Assembly: GCA_023846275.1 (NCBI GenBank)
Contig: CM043877.1
Location: 15,607,107 to 15,671,106 of the forward strand
Source: Vanilla planifolia
Taxonomy: Eukaryota > Streptophyta > Magnoliopsida > Asparagales > Orchidaceae
DNA: 64,000 nt
Direction: 5' to 3'
Positions within the stretch are counted from its first letter, which is position 1; each line of letters begins with the position of its first letter. The notes under the pieces are model-generated. The model had not been told where the DNA came from. It did no database searches and saw nothing but the letters and a program-made list of their open reading frames with translations. The position numbers were made by a program, and so were the translations under genes. Below are positions 53,286 through 64,000 of this stretch, piece after piece.

Positions 53286-54132
53286 TCAAAAGAGCTCGAA
53301 TTTCCAATACGGCAGAAAAGGATCGGCAGAACAGAGCCTGCCCTGTTCATCGCCTTCCTCCACGAAGTCCCACCCCGTCAAGAAATCATCCACTCCCCAC
53401 AACCACATCGATTCCGGCCACTCCACCGACGGCTGGAAGAACTCCCCCTCCGTTTCCACAGAATCCTCCGACGATGACGACGTGGCGCCGGGGACACCGC
53501 ATGGGACAGCGAGGTCGCTCATCACTCCCTCGGACGAACTCCCCTGCTTCGCAAGTGGCGGTTCCTTGGTGTGGTCTGCTGCTTCCGGCAGGGGCTTGTG
53601 GGTAAGGGGATCGATTCCCATCTTCTTCAGCTTCTTCTTGATGTGGGTGTTCCAATGGTTCTTGATCTCGTTGTCCGTTCTTCCGGGGAGGTGAGCCGCG
53701 ATCTTGGACCATCTTGAAACGAAGAATGATCAAAGCGTTGCAAATATCCGAGCTTTCTACGTAGGGATATACCTGTTGCCGAGCTGGGAATGGAGGTCGA
53801 TGACAAGCTTCTCTTCTGCTTCGGAGAGCAAACCCCTCTTCAGATCGGGACGGAGATAGTTCGTCCATCTCAACCGGCAGCTCTTGCCGCACCGGAGGAG
53901 GCCTGTGGAGAGAAAGGTGAAATCTTTGAGTGATTAATCAAGAGCTGCGCATTGTTGTTTTTCGATGAGGAGCGAAACAGAAGAGGGAGGAGAGGGGACC
54001 GGCGAGCTTGGGAACCGCGCGCCAGCAGTAATGGCCGTTGTTGAGGATGAAGGAGGTGAGTTTCTTGTCCTCCTCCACCGTCCACGGGCCCTTCTTGAGG
54101 CCGACCTTGTCGCAGCAGGGCTGCCTTCCCAT
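53286..54132 (-). CDS. R2R3-MYB transcription factor (MYB20/42/43/85-like)
   Basis: Three exons on the minus strand: 54132-54000 (133 nt), 53902-53773 (130 nt) and 53712-53286 (427 nt), with short introns of 97 and 60 nt. The 133/130-nt pattern is the classic R2R3-MYB gene structure. The product has 229 aa. It opens [19 protein letters not shown]2 spans about residues 14-64 with Trp17, Trp37 and Trp57; R3 spans about 67-115 with Leu70 in the usual aromatic/aliphatic first position, then Trp89 and Trp108, ending [30 protein letters not shown] follows. This N-terminus is closest to the MYB20/42/43/85 group, regulators of lignin and secondary-wall genes, with MYB40/99 as alternatives. The C-terminus is Ser- and acid-rich ([13 protein letters not shown]) with many Trp, consistent with an activation domain. 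The bHLH-interaction motif in R3 is not met. It acts in the nucleus. Confidence 0.95.
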
Positions 54133-54174
54133 GGTTCCACGGCAAGCAGGGAAGAAAGAGACCACCTCGCCTTG

Positions 54175-54184
54175 TCTTATAAAG
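54175..54184 (-). promoter_or_regulatory. Candidate TATA box of the MYB gene
   Basis: On the minus strand CTTTATAAGA lies about 45 bp before the ATG. If used, the 5' leader would be only some 15-20 nt, so a more distal start is also possible. Confidence 0.35.
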
Positions 54185-54215
54185 CAGGGGAAGGAGATTT
54201 GGAGGAGAAGCGGCA

Positions 54216-54272
54216 CACGTGTAGGAGGATGGGACGCACGTGGGAAGTGGGAGGAGGGAAAGCGCCACGTCA
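54216..54272 (-). promoter_or_regulatory. ACGT-core cluster (two G-boxes and a TGACGTGG site)
   Basis: Two perfect CACGTG G-boxes (54216-54221 and 54237-54242) and one TGACGTGG element (54265-54272, minus strand) lie within 57 bp, 84-140 bp upstream of the MYB start codon. Such sites bind bZIP and bHLH factors and clustered ACGT cores are typical of ABA-responsive promoters. This is motif-based inference. Confidence 0.5.
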
Positions 54273-57200
54273 TCCGCCGATTGATGCCTTTTGCTTGCTT
54301 TGCAGCTGGGAACGCGTCTCTCTCTCTCTAGAAATGGTTGAATTTGATTAATTCATTCATTTTTATTTAATTATTTTTAATATTTTTATATTTAAACATT
54401 ACTATTACCTAAAAAATATTAATATTTTTCTTTGAATGCTTTTAATCAAATAATATTCTATTCTATTTTTAATAAAATGAAAAAATCTAAATCTTGTTGA
54501 TTTTATGAGACATCTAAATGTGTGATAAAATTGTAATAAATGAATTATTTAAAAATATTATCAAACAAAATAATTAAAATTTTTAGACATATAATACTAC
54601 ATAGTAGAGTCTCTAATAAATGTTGTTTAGGGGATTGTTTTTTGATACCAAAGTTTTGGAAGCTTAAGTGTTGATGTGCTATTCAAATAATATTTTATTC
54701 TGTTTTTAATATTAAAGCAAATAAAATATATATTTCAATGAATTTTAAGTGACATTTAAATGTTATTTATGTGTGATAAAATTATAATTAATAAAATTAT
54801 TTAAGAATATTATTAAACAAAAATAATTAAATTTTGTAAATATAGTATAATATCATGTGATAATGTCACTAACAAACAATTTTGGTTGTCTTTCTTTTGA
54901 AATATAGATATGAAGAATAAAAAAAACTATGTTAATTTGGTAGAAGATGTTTTTTTTTTTAATTTTTAAATTAATATAAAAAATTACTTTGTTATTTTGC
55001 TAAAATTATTGACTAAGTCATATTGTGTTTAGATTGTACATTTATACTTTCTTAACCTTATTGTGTTTTCATTCATTAATTCTAAATACTACTAAAGAAA
55101 CAAATTAAATCTTAATTAAACACGCATTTGTTATATGTAACCAAATCTACTATTGTTGAATATCACTTGATAAAACTATTTTTGAAACCACTTTCTTAAA
55201 TTGCTTGACATTTAACATATAAAGTAATTTTCTAAAGAAGAGAAAGTGACTCTTTGTCATTATTTATTTTTATTATCATATTATGTAAATAAAAAATAAC
55301 ATGTTCAAATAAGTTTTTATTCTGCTAATTATGTAAATGAAGAATTAGATAAAGTGTAATTTTTTATAAATCTTTTTTCTTTTTTTTGGGTCAATTTATG
55401 AGGATCTCAAGTCTTATTATTCTATTTTGTTTTATAATTCATCTTCTTACTCTTACTAAAAATAAATCTATAATTTATGTTAATACGTGTGGATTGAATA
55501 AATGTCCTAGATGTCAAAAAAGTAATTATAAATCAACCTTACCTTATATTTTATGATATATAAGTTTTAATATTTAAATTCTTATTATTCAAATTCAAAC
55601 TAATGTTACACAAATTATTACATACAATAAAAAAAAAACAATGTAGATTTAAATAATATTAACATATTTAACTAAAATGAAATTATATCACTTTCATCAT
55701 TATAAATATTCATAAGTTATCTAATGAATATATTAAATATGATAATATATTGGTATAAACTAAACTTTAATAACTTGTATATTGCAATTAAATGTATTTC
55801 AATAATAAGATTATTATTATATCTATATGTTACAATTAAGATTGACAATAGATGCATAAGATATTTTGAAAATCATGTATTCTACATTATAGTTCATTGA
55901 TTAGTATAGTTATCACCAAAATGACAAAGAATAACTCACAAAGATCAAAATGTTTTCAATTAGTTGATAGAATAAGATAAAAATAAAATAATAATTTATT
56001 ATTATTATTAATATATAACATTTTTTTATAGATGATCTATGAGAAACAATATATATATCTTTGAGTAAGAGGTTTGAAGTCCATACCAATACCTAATTAC
56101 TTTAATTTTATTCCATTGCCATGTTGTCAAGTTGCTTTTAATTAGACTATAATGCCATTACATTTGACTTTGTACTGTGTACTGGCTTCTCTTATCCAAG
56201 TAACCATGTCCATTTATGCTTAAATCAAATTACGAAGAACTATATATATATATTAATCATAAAAAGGATAAAATAATTTTTGATTTTTCTTTATAAAAAA
56301 ATAAATTTTTTAATGTTATATTGAAAAAATAAACTAGACTTTTGTACTCTTCATATTCTTTTTTTTTTAGATGAAAAAATTATTTTAAAACAAGATTAGA
56401 TAAATATTTGATTGAATCTTGAAATATTTTTTTATAAAAAATTAAATTTATAAATGTTTTATGTATCATACTTTAAGTGAGAGTTGTCTCATGTTAGACG
56501 TTGTGCATAATGTTTTAACTTTTGTATGCAATTTGTGTTAAACAAATATTTTTTTTATTGCAAAATTACATGTTTTAGGTAATGTTATGTTTACTTTAAT
56601 TAAAATAATTTTCGTTGTATTTTTTTAACAATTCAAAATATATAACAATTATTATTTATTATTTTATATTTTAATAAAAAGGGTTAAATAATAGTTAATC
56701 CAATTTTACAAAATAAATATTTTTTGATAACTTATTAAGCACAAATATTTCAATAACACAAAAAAAAATAATATTTTTAATTTTTTTATTAATTAATTTA
56801 ATATTTAACATTATTTATATTAAACTAAGGTTTTAAATATTTTTTTGAACTTCTATATATGATTAGACGACTCTTTGGATATCCATTAATTATCAATTAA
56901 TGATAATGTTAGATAAAACTTCAAATACTTCAATGATCTACTTCAATAAGAGAGATTTTCTATGTCTATGATATATATAAATCAAATAAAAGGAACAAGT
57001 GGTGTCTTCATCCCCTTGTAATTCAAGGCAACTCATAAAAAAGTAAACCCTACTTTAATCCACCATACAAATCTACTCAAAGAAGAGAGAGAGAGAGAGA
57101 GAGAGAGAGAAATTTAATTAATTTATAATTCTTTTGTGATCTAAAAATATTAAAAAAATAATATAAAATTATAGACTAAGAAGACTTGTAATATTATAAG

Positions 57201-58278
57201 GTCATAAAATTCCATTCAAGTTAGCTATTTCAAGTAATTAGCTCTAAAGCATAATTAGATCAAATTTTGATAGATAAGTTTAGTTTAAATGTTCGTATTT
57301 CTTAGATAAACACACAAATTTCTACCCTCCCAAGTCTTCAACAAGATTGTGTAGCTTAATTGCATTTTTTTTATTTATGTTTGGAATTCAGTTTTAAAAT
57401 CAAAATAATTTCAAATGATAGTTGATTAACAAGCATGGGATTAAAAATATTGAAATATGATTTGACTTGACCCATTTATCTTGCTACCATCTTCAAAAAA
57501 TGTTTCAACTTTAGGTTACTATCACTTGTTTACAACCCAATCATGTGGATGTTTGGCATCACAATGAACAGCCTAATTGTACTAATTTTAAGCTCAAGAA
57601 GTTAGTCAACATCATGAGGCAATCAAGGCCTTACAAAAAAACATTAAACCCAACAATATAAATATTTTTATAAGAATAATTTCTCATGTTATGAATATAA
57701 CAAGAGAGATGGTAATGTCTAACAAAATTAAACCAATAAAATTGTCAGATAGATCATAATTTAGACCATGTACAACATGGGTTCAAACCCATTTGACACG
57801 ATGTTTCGAAAGTGATCACAAGAAATTTATATTCACAAATTTGGGAGGAACATTGAACATGGTCACACATTGGCTCATTCGCACTATAAGCCAAGCTTAC
57901 ACATTTACATTTAATTAAAAGATTAATCATTACTCAAGTTGATTTGTATTATCCACACAATACACTCAACTATTTCAACAAGTCTTAGAATTGTGAAAAG
58001 AAACTATATATAAAAGAAGGATTATGGCTATAATAAACTCAAAAAACCCTCTTAAATTAAACTCCAAATTGCTCTTCCTCTACCTTGGCTTGCTGTTTGC
58101 TTTCCTTTACAAGAGATCAAATCCCTAACACAATAGAAAAACCCAATTAGGATACACATAGAAATGACCATGGTTTTATCGAACGCAATCTTAACCTCGA
58201 CATACCTTCTTTCTAGCAAAATGCAAAACACAAACACATATGCATGTCCTTCCTTCTTCAATCTCAAGGGCTGTGGTG
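54273..58278. other. Intergenic region between the MYB and MED23 genes
   Basis: No gene is recognised. It begins with a CTCTCTCTCTCT run (about 54319-54330), is AT-rich to about 57000, and carries an (AG)n run at 57085-57111. CATGGGTTCAAACCCATTTG at about 57776 is a small palindrome, not a tRNA. ORFs at 58052-58282 and 58164-58358 overlap or abut the MED23 end and are not genes. Confidence 0.5.
57085..57111. repeat. (AG)n microsatellite
   Basis: A pure AG dinucleotide run of about 27 bp. Confidence 0.95.
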
Positions 58279-61200
58279 TCATAATGTGGGATTCTGTACT
58301 ATCTTGGGATGGGTTGCAGCATAGATGGAGGAGTTGGGATCAGTTTGCAGGTGAGTGAAGAGATGTTGCACATCTGGCCTTAGGAGCTCCAATACTTTCC
58401 CACACAGTGTTAGGATCTCTACCTTCGGTTTACTGCTGCTTTGGACTGGTCCTCCTTGCCCTTCATATATGACAGCATGATGCCTGTATGCAAATTGTTC
58501 AGATGTCGTGTGGTTGTTGGAGAATGGCAAGAGGAAGCTGAGTTGGTGTAAGATTTCCTTACATGAAGTCGATCAGGTCCCTGATCTCGGACGGGTCGAC
58601 CGGAGCTGCAGGCTGTGAGTTCTTCCCGAAGACGTCGGCCATCACGTTGAAAAGGAGAGCCAAAGTCTAAAAACATGGGAGAAAGAATTAGGGGTTTTTT
58701 GTGGATTTTAGGAGATAGTGTTCTTGGATATTCTTTTAGAGGGTGTTTGTTTTTGTTTTGATGTAATGATGTTTTGGGCAGTTCATGTTTTGATACTAGT
58801 AATGTAGTCTTAACGGCATTTTCTCGATTTGTCTATCGTAAACATCAACCATTCAATGAATTGATCGGAAAATGTATTAATGGCATTGGTATTTTTAGTG
58901 AAAATTAGCTTATGAAATGTAAACATATAAACGATATGAGTATTGAAGAAAGAAAATAAAGATGTAAGACTAAAAGTGTGTAAACAAGAGGATGGATTTA
59001 AGTGAAGCATATTAGAATGCGCAAAGGAGAATGTTGATATAGTAATGATGAGAATAAGCCTATGAAAAAATTGACTTAACATTCACATGTTAAATGTCAA
59101 CATGACCATTGGAAAGGACCTTAGATGTTTCAATCTTAAACAAAATTTTTTAGTAGATCAAGTCTAATAACAATAGAGTCGCCAAGAAGGAGCCACATTG
59201 AAAGTGCCTAAGAGATAGTGATGCAAAAACAAAACTTAACAAAAAAGATGAATATTGAACCAAAATGCATGTGGGAAAAGATGAAACAAGAATATACTGA
59301 TAAAAAAGATATAGAAGAGAATCTTAACTTGTTTAGTGTCATCAACATAGAGAACATTCTTGGAATTTGTCCCAAGTAGCACAACACAAACCTAGATCTT
59401 AGAAGAATCATTATAAACATATTTATGAATATAAATAAATAAACTCATATAATAATTGAGAGAAGAGTTAATTTTAGTTTGTATCAACCTCGAATCAATA
59501 GCCAACAAGACATGCTTGTTTGAATCGAGATCAGGTTGAACCTCTCTCATATAAAGTTTAAATTGAAGAGCATCAATTTAGTCGATAATAGGGGCCAAAT
59601 CGATTAGAGATGAAATCATTAAAAGTCCTAAGCATATTCAAGTTTTTATTTGCAACTTTATTAACTTAATAATAGCCTTTTCCTTTTCTTTTCTATACTT
59701 TTTCATGTTATATAGACCTTTTTAGATTTATTAATGTAGTGCTTTAGAAAATAATTATGGTGGAATTCCTAATGGAGGTTGAGTACTCAATCTTGTATGC
59801 ATTAGGTGCATTTAAAATGTCAAAAAGGAAATAAAAGAAATCAGCGTACCTTCATGAATAGTGGGCGTGCAAAGGCAAGACGTGGCAACAATGGGCTCAT
59901 TATACGGAACGCAATTCTCATCATTGCAATCGATGTCACAGGACGAAGATGTTTGATGATAGTATGTGTGGACTCGAGCCATTCGTGTGGAAGATTGCTA
60001 AAGAAAGAATGCAGAAGCGCAACTATATTTCCTGAAGTTAAAGTAAAAACCACTTAACACGGTAGTGATAATGGAGTTAAGGACCTGCACAAAATGCTTA
60101 GACCTGAACAGTGAAAAAAGTAGCTATCAAAAATAAAAATATAAAACAAATTGCATAAGTCATGGCCTGCAATAAGAAAATTGAAAACAAAATATAAAGG
60201 TCCTATCACTTTTAGCACAACCCATACAACACAATTAATCAATACATATGAACGGACTAAAGTTTGGATAAATAGATCTCCATTTAAACAATTTCAATCT
60301 TTAAATGGCTAAGCTTAAATGTTCTGTACCTTGGTGAAAGAGTGCCACCTGCATATTTAGCATCAAGCCAATACACAGCTTTAAAAAATTGAGTTAGCGC
60401 ATTGAAGGGCACCTTCCTGGTCAACTATGTGGACTACAAGATGCTCAAGCCTTTTGTGCCAAAATCATTCCATATTCTAATAACCAGAACAGAAAGATAT
60501 CTGCTTTATTTTGTTGTGCCAAACAAATTATTATTAACATTAAACCCAAGGATGCAAAGTTTCAGATTTCTTTGTTGAACAAACAGAGGCAGCTCGACAA
60601 ATGCAAAAAATAAAAAATAAAAAAAAATAAAAAAAACTTAGCAAAGCACAAGTTTAAGCCCTGGCAGACATTGATTGAACTGAAGTCTTCTACTTCTGTA
60701 AGCATAACGTAAGCTCTGTATGATCATGAAAGCATAGAAGCATTACACATGAATATTTAGGAATAAAACCAACCACATAGCATACGGAGCAGAGTAGAGA
60801 ACAGTACGATTTTGAATAATCAATTTGAGTTTTGCCTTGATTACTTCTGCAACAATGGGATAACAGCACAAGAACAGGGAACAGAAATTATACCTATGGC
60901 CGTAGAGGTGTTATCCTGAGCAGCCCATGAAGGATCCATCAAAGTATAGCCAACCGCCGAATCTAGTTCCTTAATTGATCTTTTTCCATCAGTAAGCCAC
61001 CAGCATTCTTTAATTATCCGAGACGCCTCAGAATAAAGTTGTAAGTGAAACTCAGGTGGGAGCTGGGCCAATAGAAGGCCACATGCTTGAATCATCAAAC
61101 AAGACAGTTGCTGGTTTGAGTATCCACTTTTGAATGAATAATTGGAGGCATTTATTCCAGTTGTAGGAGCTGAACGATTTGCCCCTGTTGATTCATTACC

Positions 61201-61991
61201 TACACCTGATGGAGATGTTGGGAGACCAGAGGTCTGCCCAGTATTTCCTGAGAGCCCTTGCATTCCATTACTAGACTGAATTAGTGATGGCTGAACATGG
61301 ACAACAATCTGAACAAGTGAAGAAACTATCTGTGATGCTGTTGCGGGAAGTGAAAGTATTTCAATGGTTGCTGTTTCAAGGACAAGCTGTGTATAAGTCC
61401 CTGGATCCTGATTTTGGTAAAATGCTTTCTGGCCATCAGCATTGTTGACCGTTGAGGACTGAGAAGGTGCTTGGCTTTTGTTTAGTGGTGTTCGGCCAGA
61501 AACATTAGAAGGCTCACCAAATGCATCATATTTTGACTTACTGTTTAATGGTGGAATGACATTATTCACCAATCCAAATAAAAGAGTAGCGTAGTATTCT
61601 GGTGGAGGACATATAGGTGGGTTTGATGAAAAATACTGAGGGAATGATTCTGAAAAGGGAATCTGAAGAAAGTTAAGTTGTCAGTGGAAAAAGAAAACAA
61701 AAGGAAAGAAGAAAACAGGAGTTTATATATGAAATACAAGCAATGATTACCTTTGAAATATCGAGAACTTTTAGTATGCGCACTATAAGTTTGCTTGGAA
61801 GATGGCCATAAAAATATGCAAGAATATCTCGAACAAAAGTAAATCTGAGAGGGTGGAAGATCAACAGTGATGAATATAAAGCAAGAACTCTTTCTGCAAT
61901 ATCTGTGACATCATTCTCAATTAGCCTGTAAATAATAAGCGGAATGACTGGGATCAGGCGTGCAGCAATATCATCAAAGAAGGGAGGATAC
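58279..61991 (-). CDS. MED23: Mediator complex subunit 23, C-terminal part (5' end outside window)
   Basis: Last five exons on the minus strand: 61991-61751, 61662-60894, 60031-59850, 58666-58563 and 58483-58279 (stop TGA at 58281-58279). Every intron is GT-AG and phases agree across all joins, giving 500 codons with the stop. MED23 belongs to the tail of the Mediator complex, which links transcription factors to RNA polymerase II in the nucleus. Family phrases read in order: YPPFFDDIAARLIPVIP, HPLRFTFVRDILAYFYGHLP, ISK-IPFSESFPQYF, a Ser/Thr/Gln-rich linker, PPEFHLQLYSEASRIIKECWW, DPSWAAQDNTSTAIG-NIVALLHSFF, IIKHLRPVTSIAMMRIAFR, VMADVFGKNSQPAAPVDPSE, and HHAVIYEGQGGPVQSSSKP ending DPNSSIYAATHPKIVQNPTL. 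Plant MED23 is about 1600 aa, so roughly two thirds lies beyond 64000. The coding text looks intact and under constraint. Confidence 0.94.
58667..59849 (-). other. MED23: MED23 intron (1183 bp)
   Basis: Lies between exons 59850-60031 and 58563-58666; the donor reads AAG|GTACGC and the acceptor TTTTTAG|ACTTTG. It has no exon-like content. ORFs at 58810-59082 and 59208-59420 are chance frames. Confidence 0.85.
60032..60893 (-). other. MED23: MED23 intron (862 bp)
   Basis: The donor reads ATAG|GTATAA and the acceptor CTTCAG|GAAATA; it splits the glycine codon of STAIGNIV. An A-rich AAATAAAAAATAAAA patch sits at about 60606-60640. Confidence 0.85.
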
Positions 61992-63759
61992 CTGCATGTT
62001 TAAAGAAAGTTAGGCATGAATAAGCACAGGAAATTAACAAGAAACCGGAGATTATACAATAATTATACAGAATCTAATAGAATCCTATATTAGAAAGACA
62101 TAAATAACTGTTAGATTCATATTCTACAATGATACTACGCCCTGTACAATTATTTCAGTCAACATCCATGATGCAACATCACAAACACATGCTAGTCCAC
62201 TCAAAACCTCTAGCCATGTGCAATTTCGTTCCACTAATTTCTCTTACTGTTCTTTCTACAATGCAAAAATAGTAGAATGCTAAAATCATAACACAGTCAA
62301 TGTTGTTAACTCAACACAAAAAATGATTAAGGCAGAAAAGTTCACAAAAATTGGTTACCTAGGAAACCCAAAAATGGAGGTTATTAAGCATGTGCTAAAC
62401 CTAAGGATTATATGATCACTACAAAACTGAGAAGAACAGAATAAGGTATATGAAAGAAATCTTAATTAACCAGTTACATTAATTGTCCAAACCAATCCCA
62501 AAACTTAAACTACCATTGTACCATACCAAAAACAGCTTATTAAATCGTCATTGCCCATCCCTCCACTGAAGAGCAACATGTGATGTTATTCAGTTTATGT
62601 GAGTCATTTTGCACAATTGCACAAATTTATTCCAAGAAAAGGAATCAATAGTCAAAAGTTCAAGTTATGTTACTTTTTGTACTCTAAAGTTCTAGCCATG
62701 TTAGTTTTGGCATACAAATGTTTCTCATATTCCTTATATGCTATGAGCAAAAACACTTTTAATGGTTCACAATGGTTTTGTTAAACATGTGATAGATACC
62801 AATGCTCTTGTTACTCCAATACATGTGAAATATCTTAAAAGATGAGCATAGAGTAGCAAATCCTTCATTGTCATTTCCATTTGCCATGTACACTAAGTGT
62901 ATGTCTCCAATTTTGAGATAAGTCAAATCTGTGTGGCATTCGTGTATCATGGCCCTTCTAATATTTTGCTTCATAGCTTCCACTTTGACTCATTCCACCA
63001 AACATATTGATACACGTACCCTCACTTGTAAATGGCCAACTCACCTATATTTTGTTTTCCACAACTTCATCTTCAACAAGAGGAAGCTTTACCAGTTTTG
63101 TAACATAATCATTTCACTCTATCAACTGTTAGCTCAATCATTCATTCCTCCACATGCTATGTAAATATAAATGACTTCTTTGTGGCCAACTTCTAATAAA
63201 TACCTAATTTAAATATTCTGATACTAGCTTTACAAAACTAATTTTAAGTTTCTATGATATTCATTTATCATGATAGTATCATTTATCATTGTAGTATCAC
63301 AAACACAAATCTCATTTTAACCACTTGACTTGCCAATAAACCCATACTGACACGCCAATTACTTGAACTTGTAGCACCGAGTTATCCCTTAATTTGTCAA
63401 TACTACAAAAACTAATTATTAACTTCTATAATAAATCCAAGATAATTTAACTTACACAAAAGTATCACTTAATGTTATAGCATTTACACAAATAATAAAA
63501 AAAGTGAAATCTGCCAATTGAATAAAGTTATTCTAAATTCAGCATCTTCTGTCATTTCACTTATCAAATTTTTACATCCAACCTAAACTAGTGGCTAATA
63601 AATTAAGATATTGATCAATACTGATAATTAAATAATCATGTAATATCATCAAATTATTTAGCAACTCCATAAATACTTTTAATCTATTTGCTATTCTATT
63701 ATATCTTAATTTCTAAAATACAAATATCAATCATAACATACATACATACATATATATAA

Positions 63760-63827
<68 letters not shown>

Positions 63828-64000
63828 GTATCTTACATTTAAATTGAATTATTTCTAGTTAAAGAGTCTTTTTCTAGTTTTTCTAAAAAAATTAGGAAAT
63901 TATCTGAAAACAATAAGGGTTTTTGGTCTCACCATGCTATTGATTTGTTATGAGGTCAAATCAATATATTTTTATTGAAATATCAATTTCATCAATCTTA
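61992..64000 (-). other. MED23: MED23 intron sequence running off the window
   Basis: Upstream of the exon starting at 61991 (acceptor ATGCAG|GTATCC) I find no further MED23 coding text to the window edge, so this is at least 2 kb of intron, although very small exons could be missed. It carries the long (TA)n run at 63764-63824. The 74-codon minus ORF at 62759-62983 and its antisense partner are not recognisable. Confidence 0.65.
63764..63824. repeat. (TA)n microsatellite, about 30 units
   Basis: An uninterrupted TA run of about 61 bp inside the MED23 intron, preceded by a CATACATACATA step. Confidence 0.97.

Noticed and set aside
53386-53892. Minus-strand 168-codon ORF overlapping MYB exons 2 and 3
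   Set aside because: It reads through the MYB intron in a different frame. The spliced frame gives a canonical R3 repeat and is preferred.
53965-54351. Plus-strand ORFs (128 and 97 codons) over the MYB first exon
   Set aside because: These are shadows of the GC-rich MYB exon and its promoter on the opposite strand.
57770-57800. GGTTCAAACCCA resembling a tRNA T-loop
   Set aside because: No acceptor stem, D-arm or anticodon arm can be placed around it; it is a small palindrome.
62759-62983. Minus-strand 74-codon ORF as a possible extra MED23 exon
   Set aside because: It matches no MED23 text I know and has no convincing splice sites in the right phase. It is more likely chance within the intron.
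1-64000. CRISPR arrays, rRNA genes, tRNA genes, organelle insertions, endogenous pararetrovirus
   Set aside because: I looked for regular repeat-spacer structure, rRNA-like blocks, tRNA folds and caulimovirus-type motifs and saw none that I could support.

Overview
This window looks like nuclear DNA of a flowering plant. It is very AT-rich, the genes carry short GT-AG introns, and all three recognisable host genes encode plant-type proteins: a U-box/ARM E3 ligase, an R2R3-MYB and the plant form of Mediator subunit 23. The first exons of the U-box and MYB genes are strikingly GC-rich against the AT-rich surroundings. That leans towards a monocot, but composition alone does not settle the lineage.

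Host genes. (1) 14833-17241, plus strand: a four-exon U-box plus armadillo-repeat ubiquitin ligase (PUB10-14/SPL11 type, 641 aa), with three W-box cores and two interlocking upstream ORFs ahead of it. (2) 53286-54132, minus strand: a three-exon R2R3-MYB of 229 aa, closest in its DNA-binding domain to the MYB20/42/43/85 group, with three ACGT-core sites just upstream. (3) 58279-61991 and beyond the right edge, minus strand: the last five exons (about 499 aa) of MED23. Two weaker candidates are an 82-codon ORF at 28038-28286 and a set of exon-like segments at 45162-46010. The three firm genes do not form an obvious functional cluster.

Repeats fill the rest. 649-3786 is a decayed Ty3/gypsy pol on the plus strand, followed by LTR-like sequence. 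29270-42000 is a nest: an old Ty3/gypsy element on the minus strand, resembling the Tat/Ogre branch, has its integrase end at 29.9-30.2 kb and its RNase H, RT, protease and gag remains at 38.0-41.7 kb. A second Ty3/gypsy element (plus strand, LTRs starting at 30244 and 37274) lies inside it. Beyond the outer element's integrase is a six-unit tandem array of about 75 bp, as known for the 3' untranslated regions of Tat/Ogre elements.

The most striking non-genic structure is 42861-44473, which is almost entirely one giant inverted repeat: two arms of about 790 bp around a centre near 43667, ending in TTA-flanked termini. It looks like a foldback or Tourist-like DNA element and could form a long hairpin RNA. 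Other structure includes a degenerate array of a GATCGGACG-type motif (20519-20829), a CpG-rich patch with a near-perfect hairpin (50301-50440), AT-rich palindrome-dense segments, and several long microsatellites. I saw no rRNA, tRNA, CRISPR array, organelle insertion or intact transposase gene.
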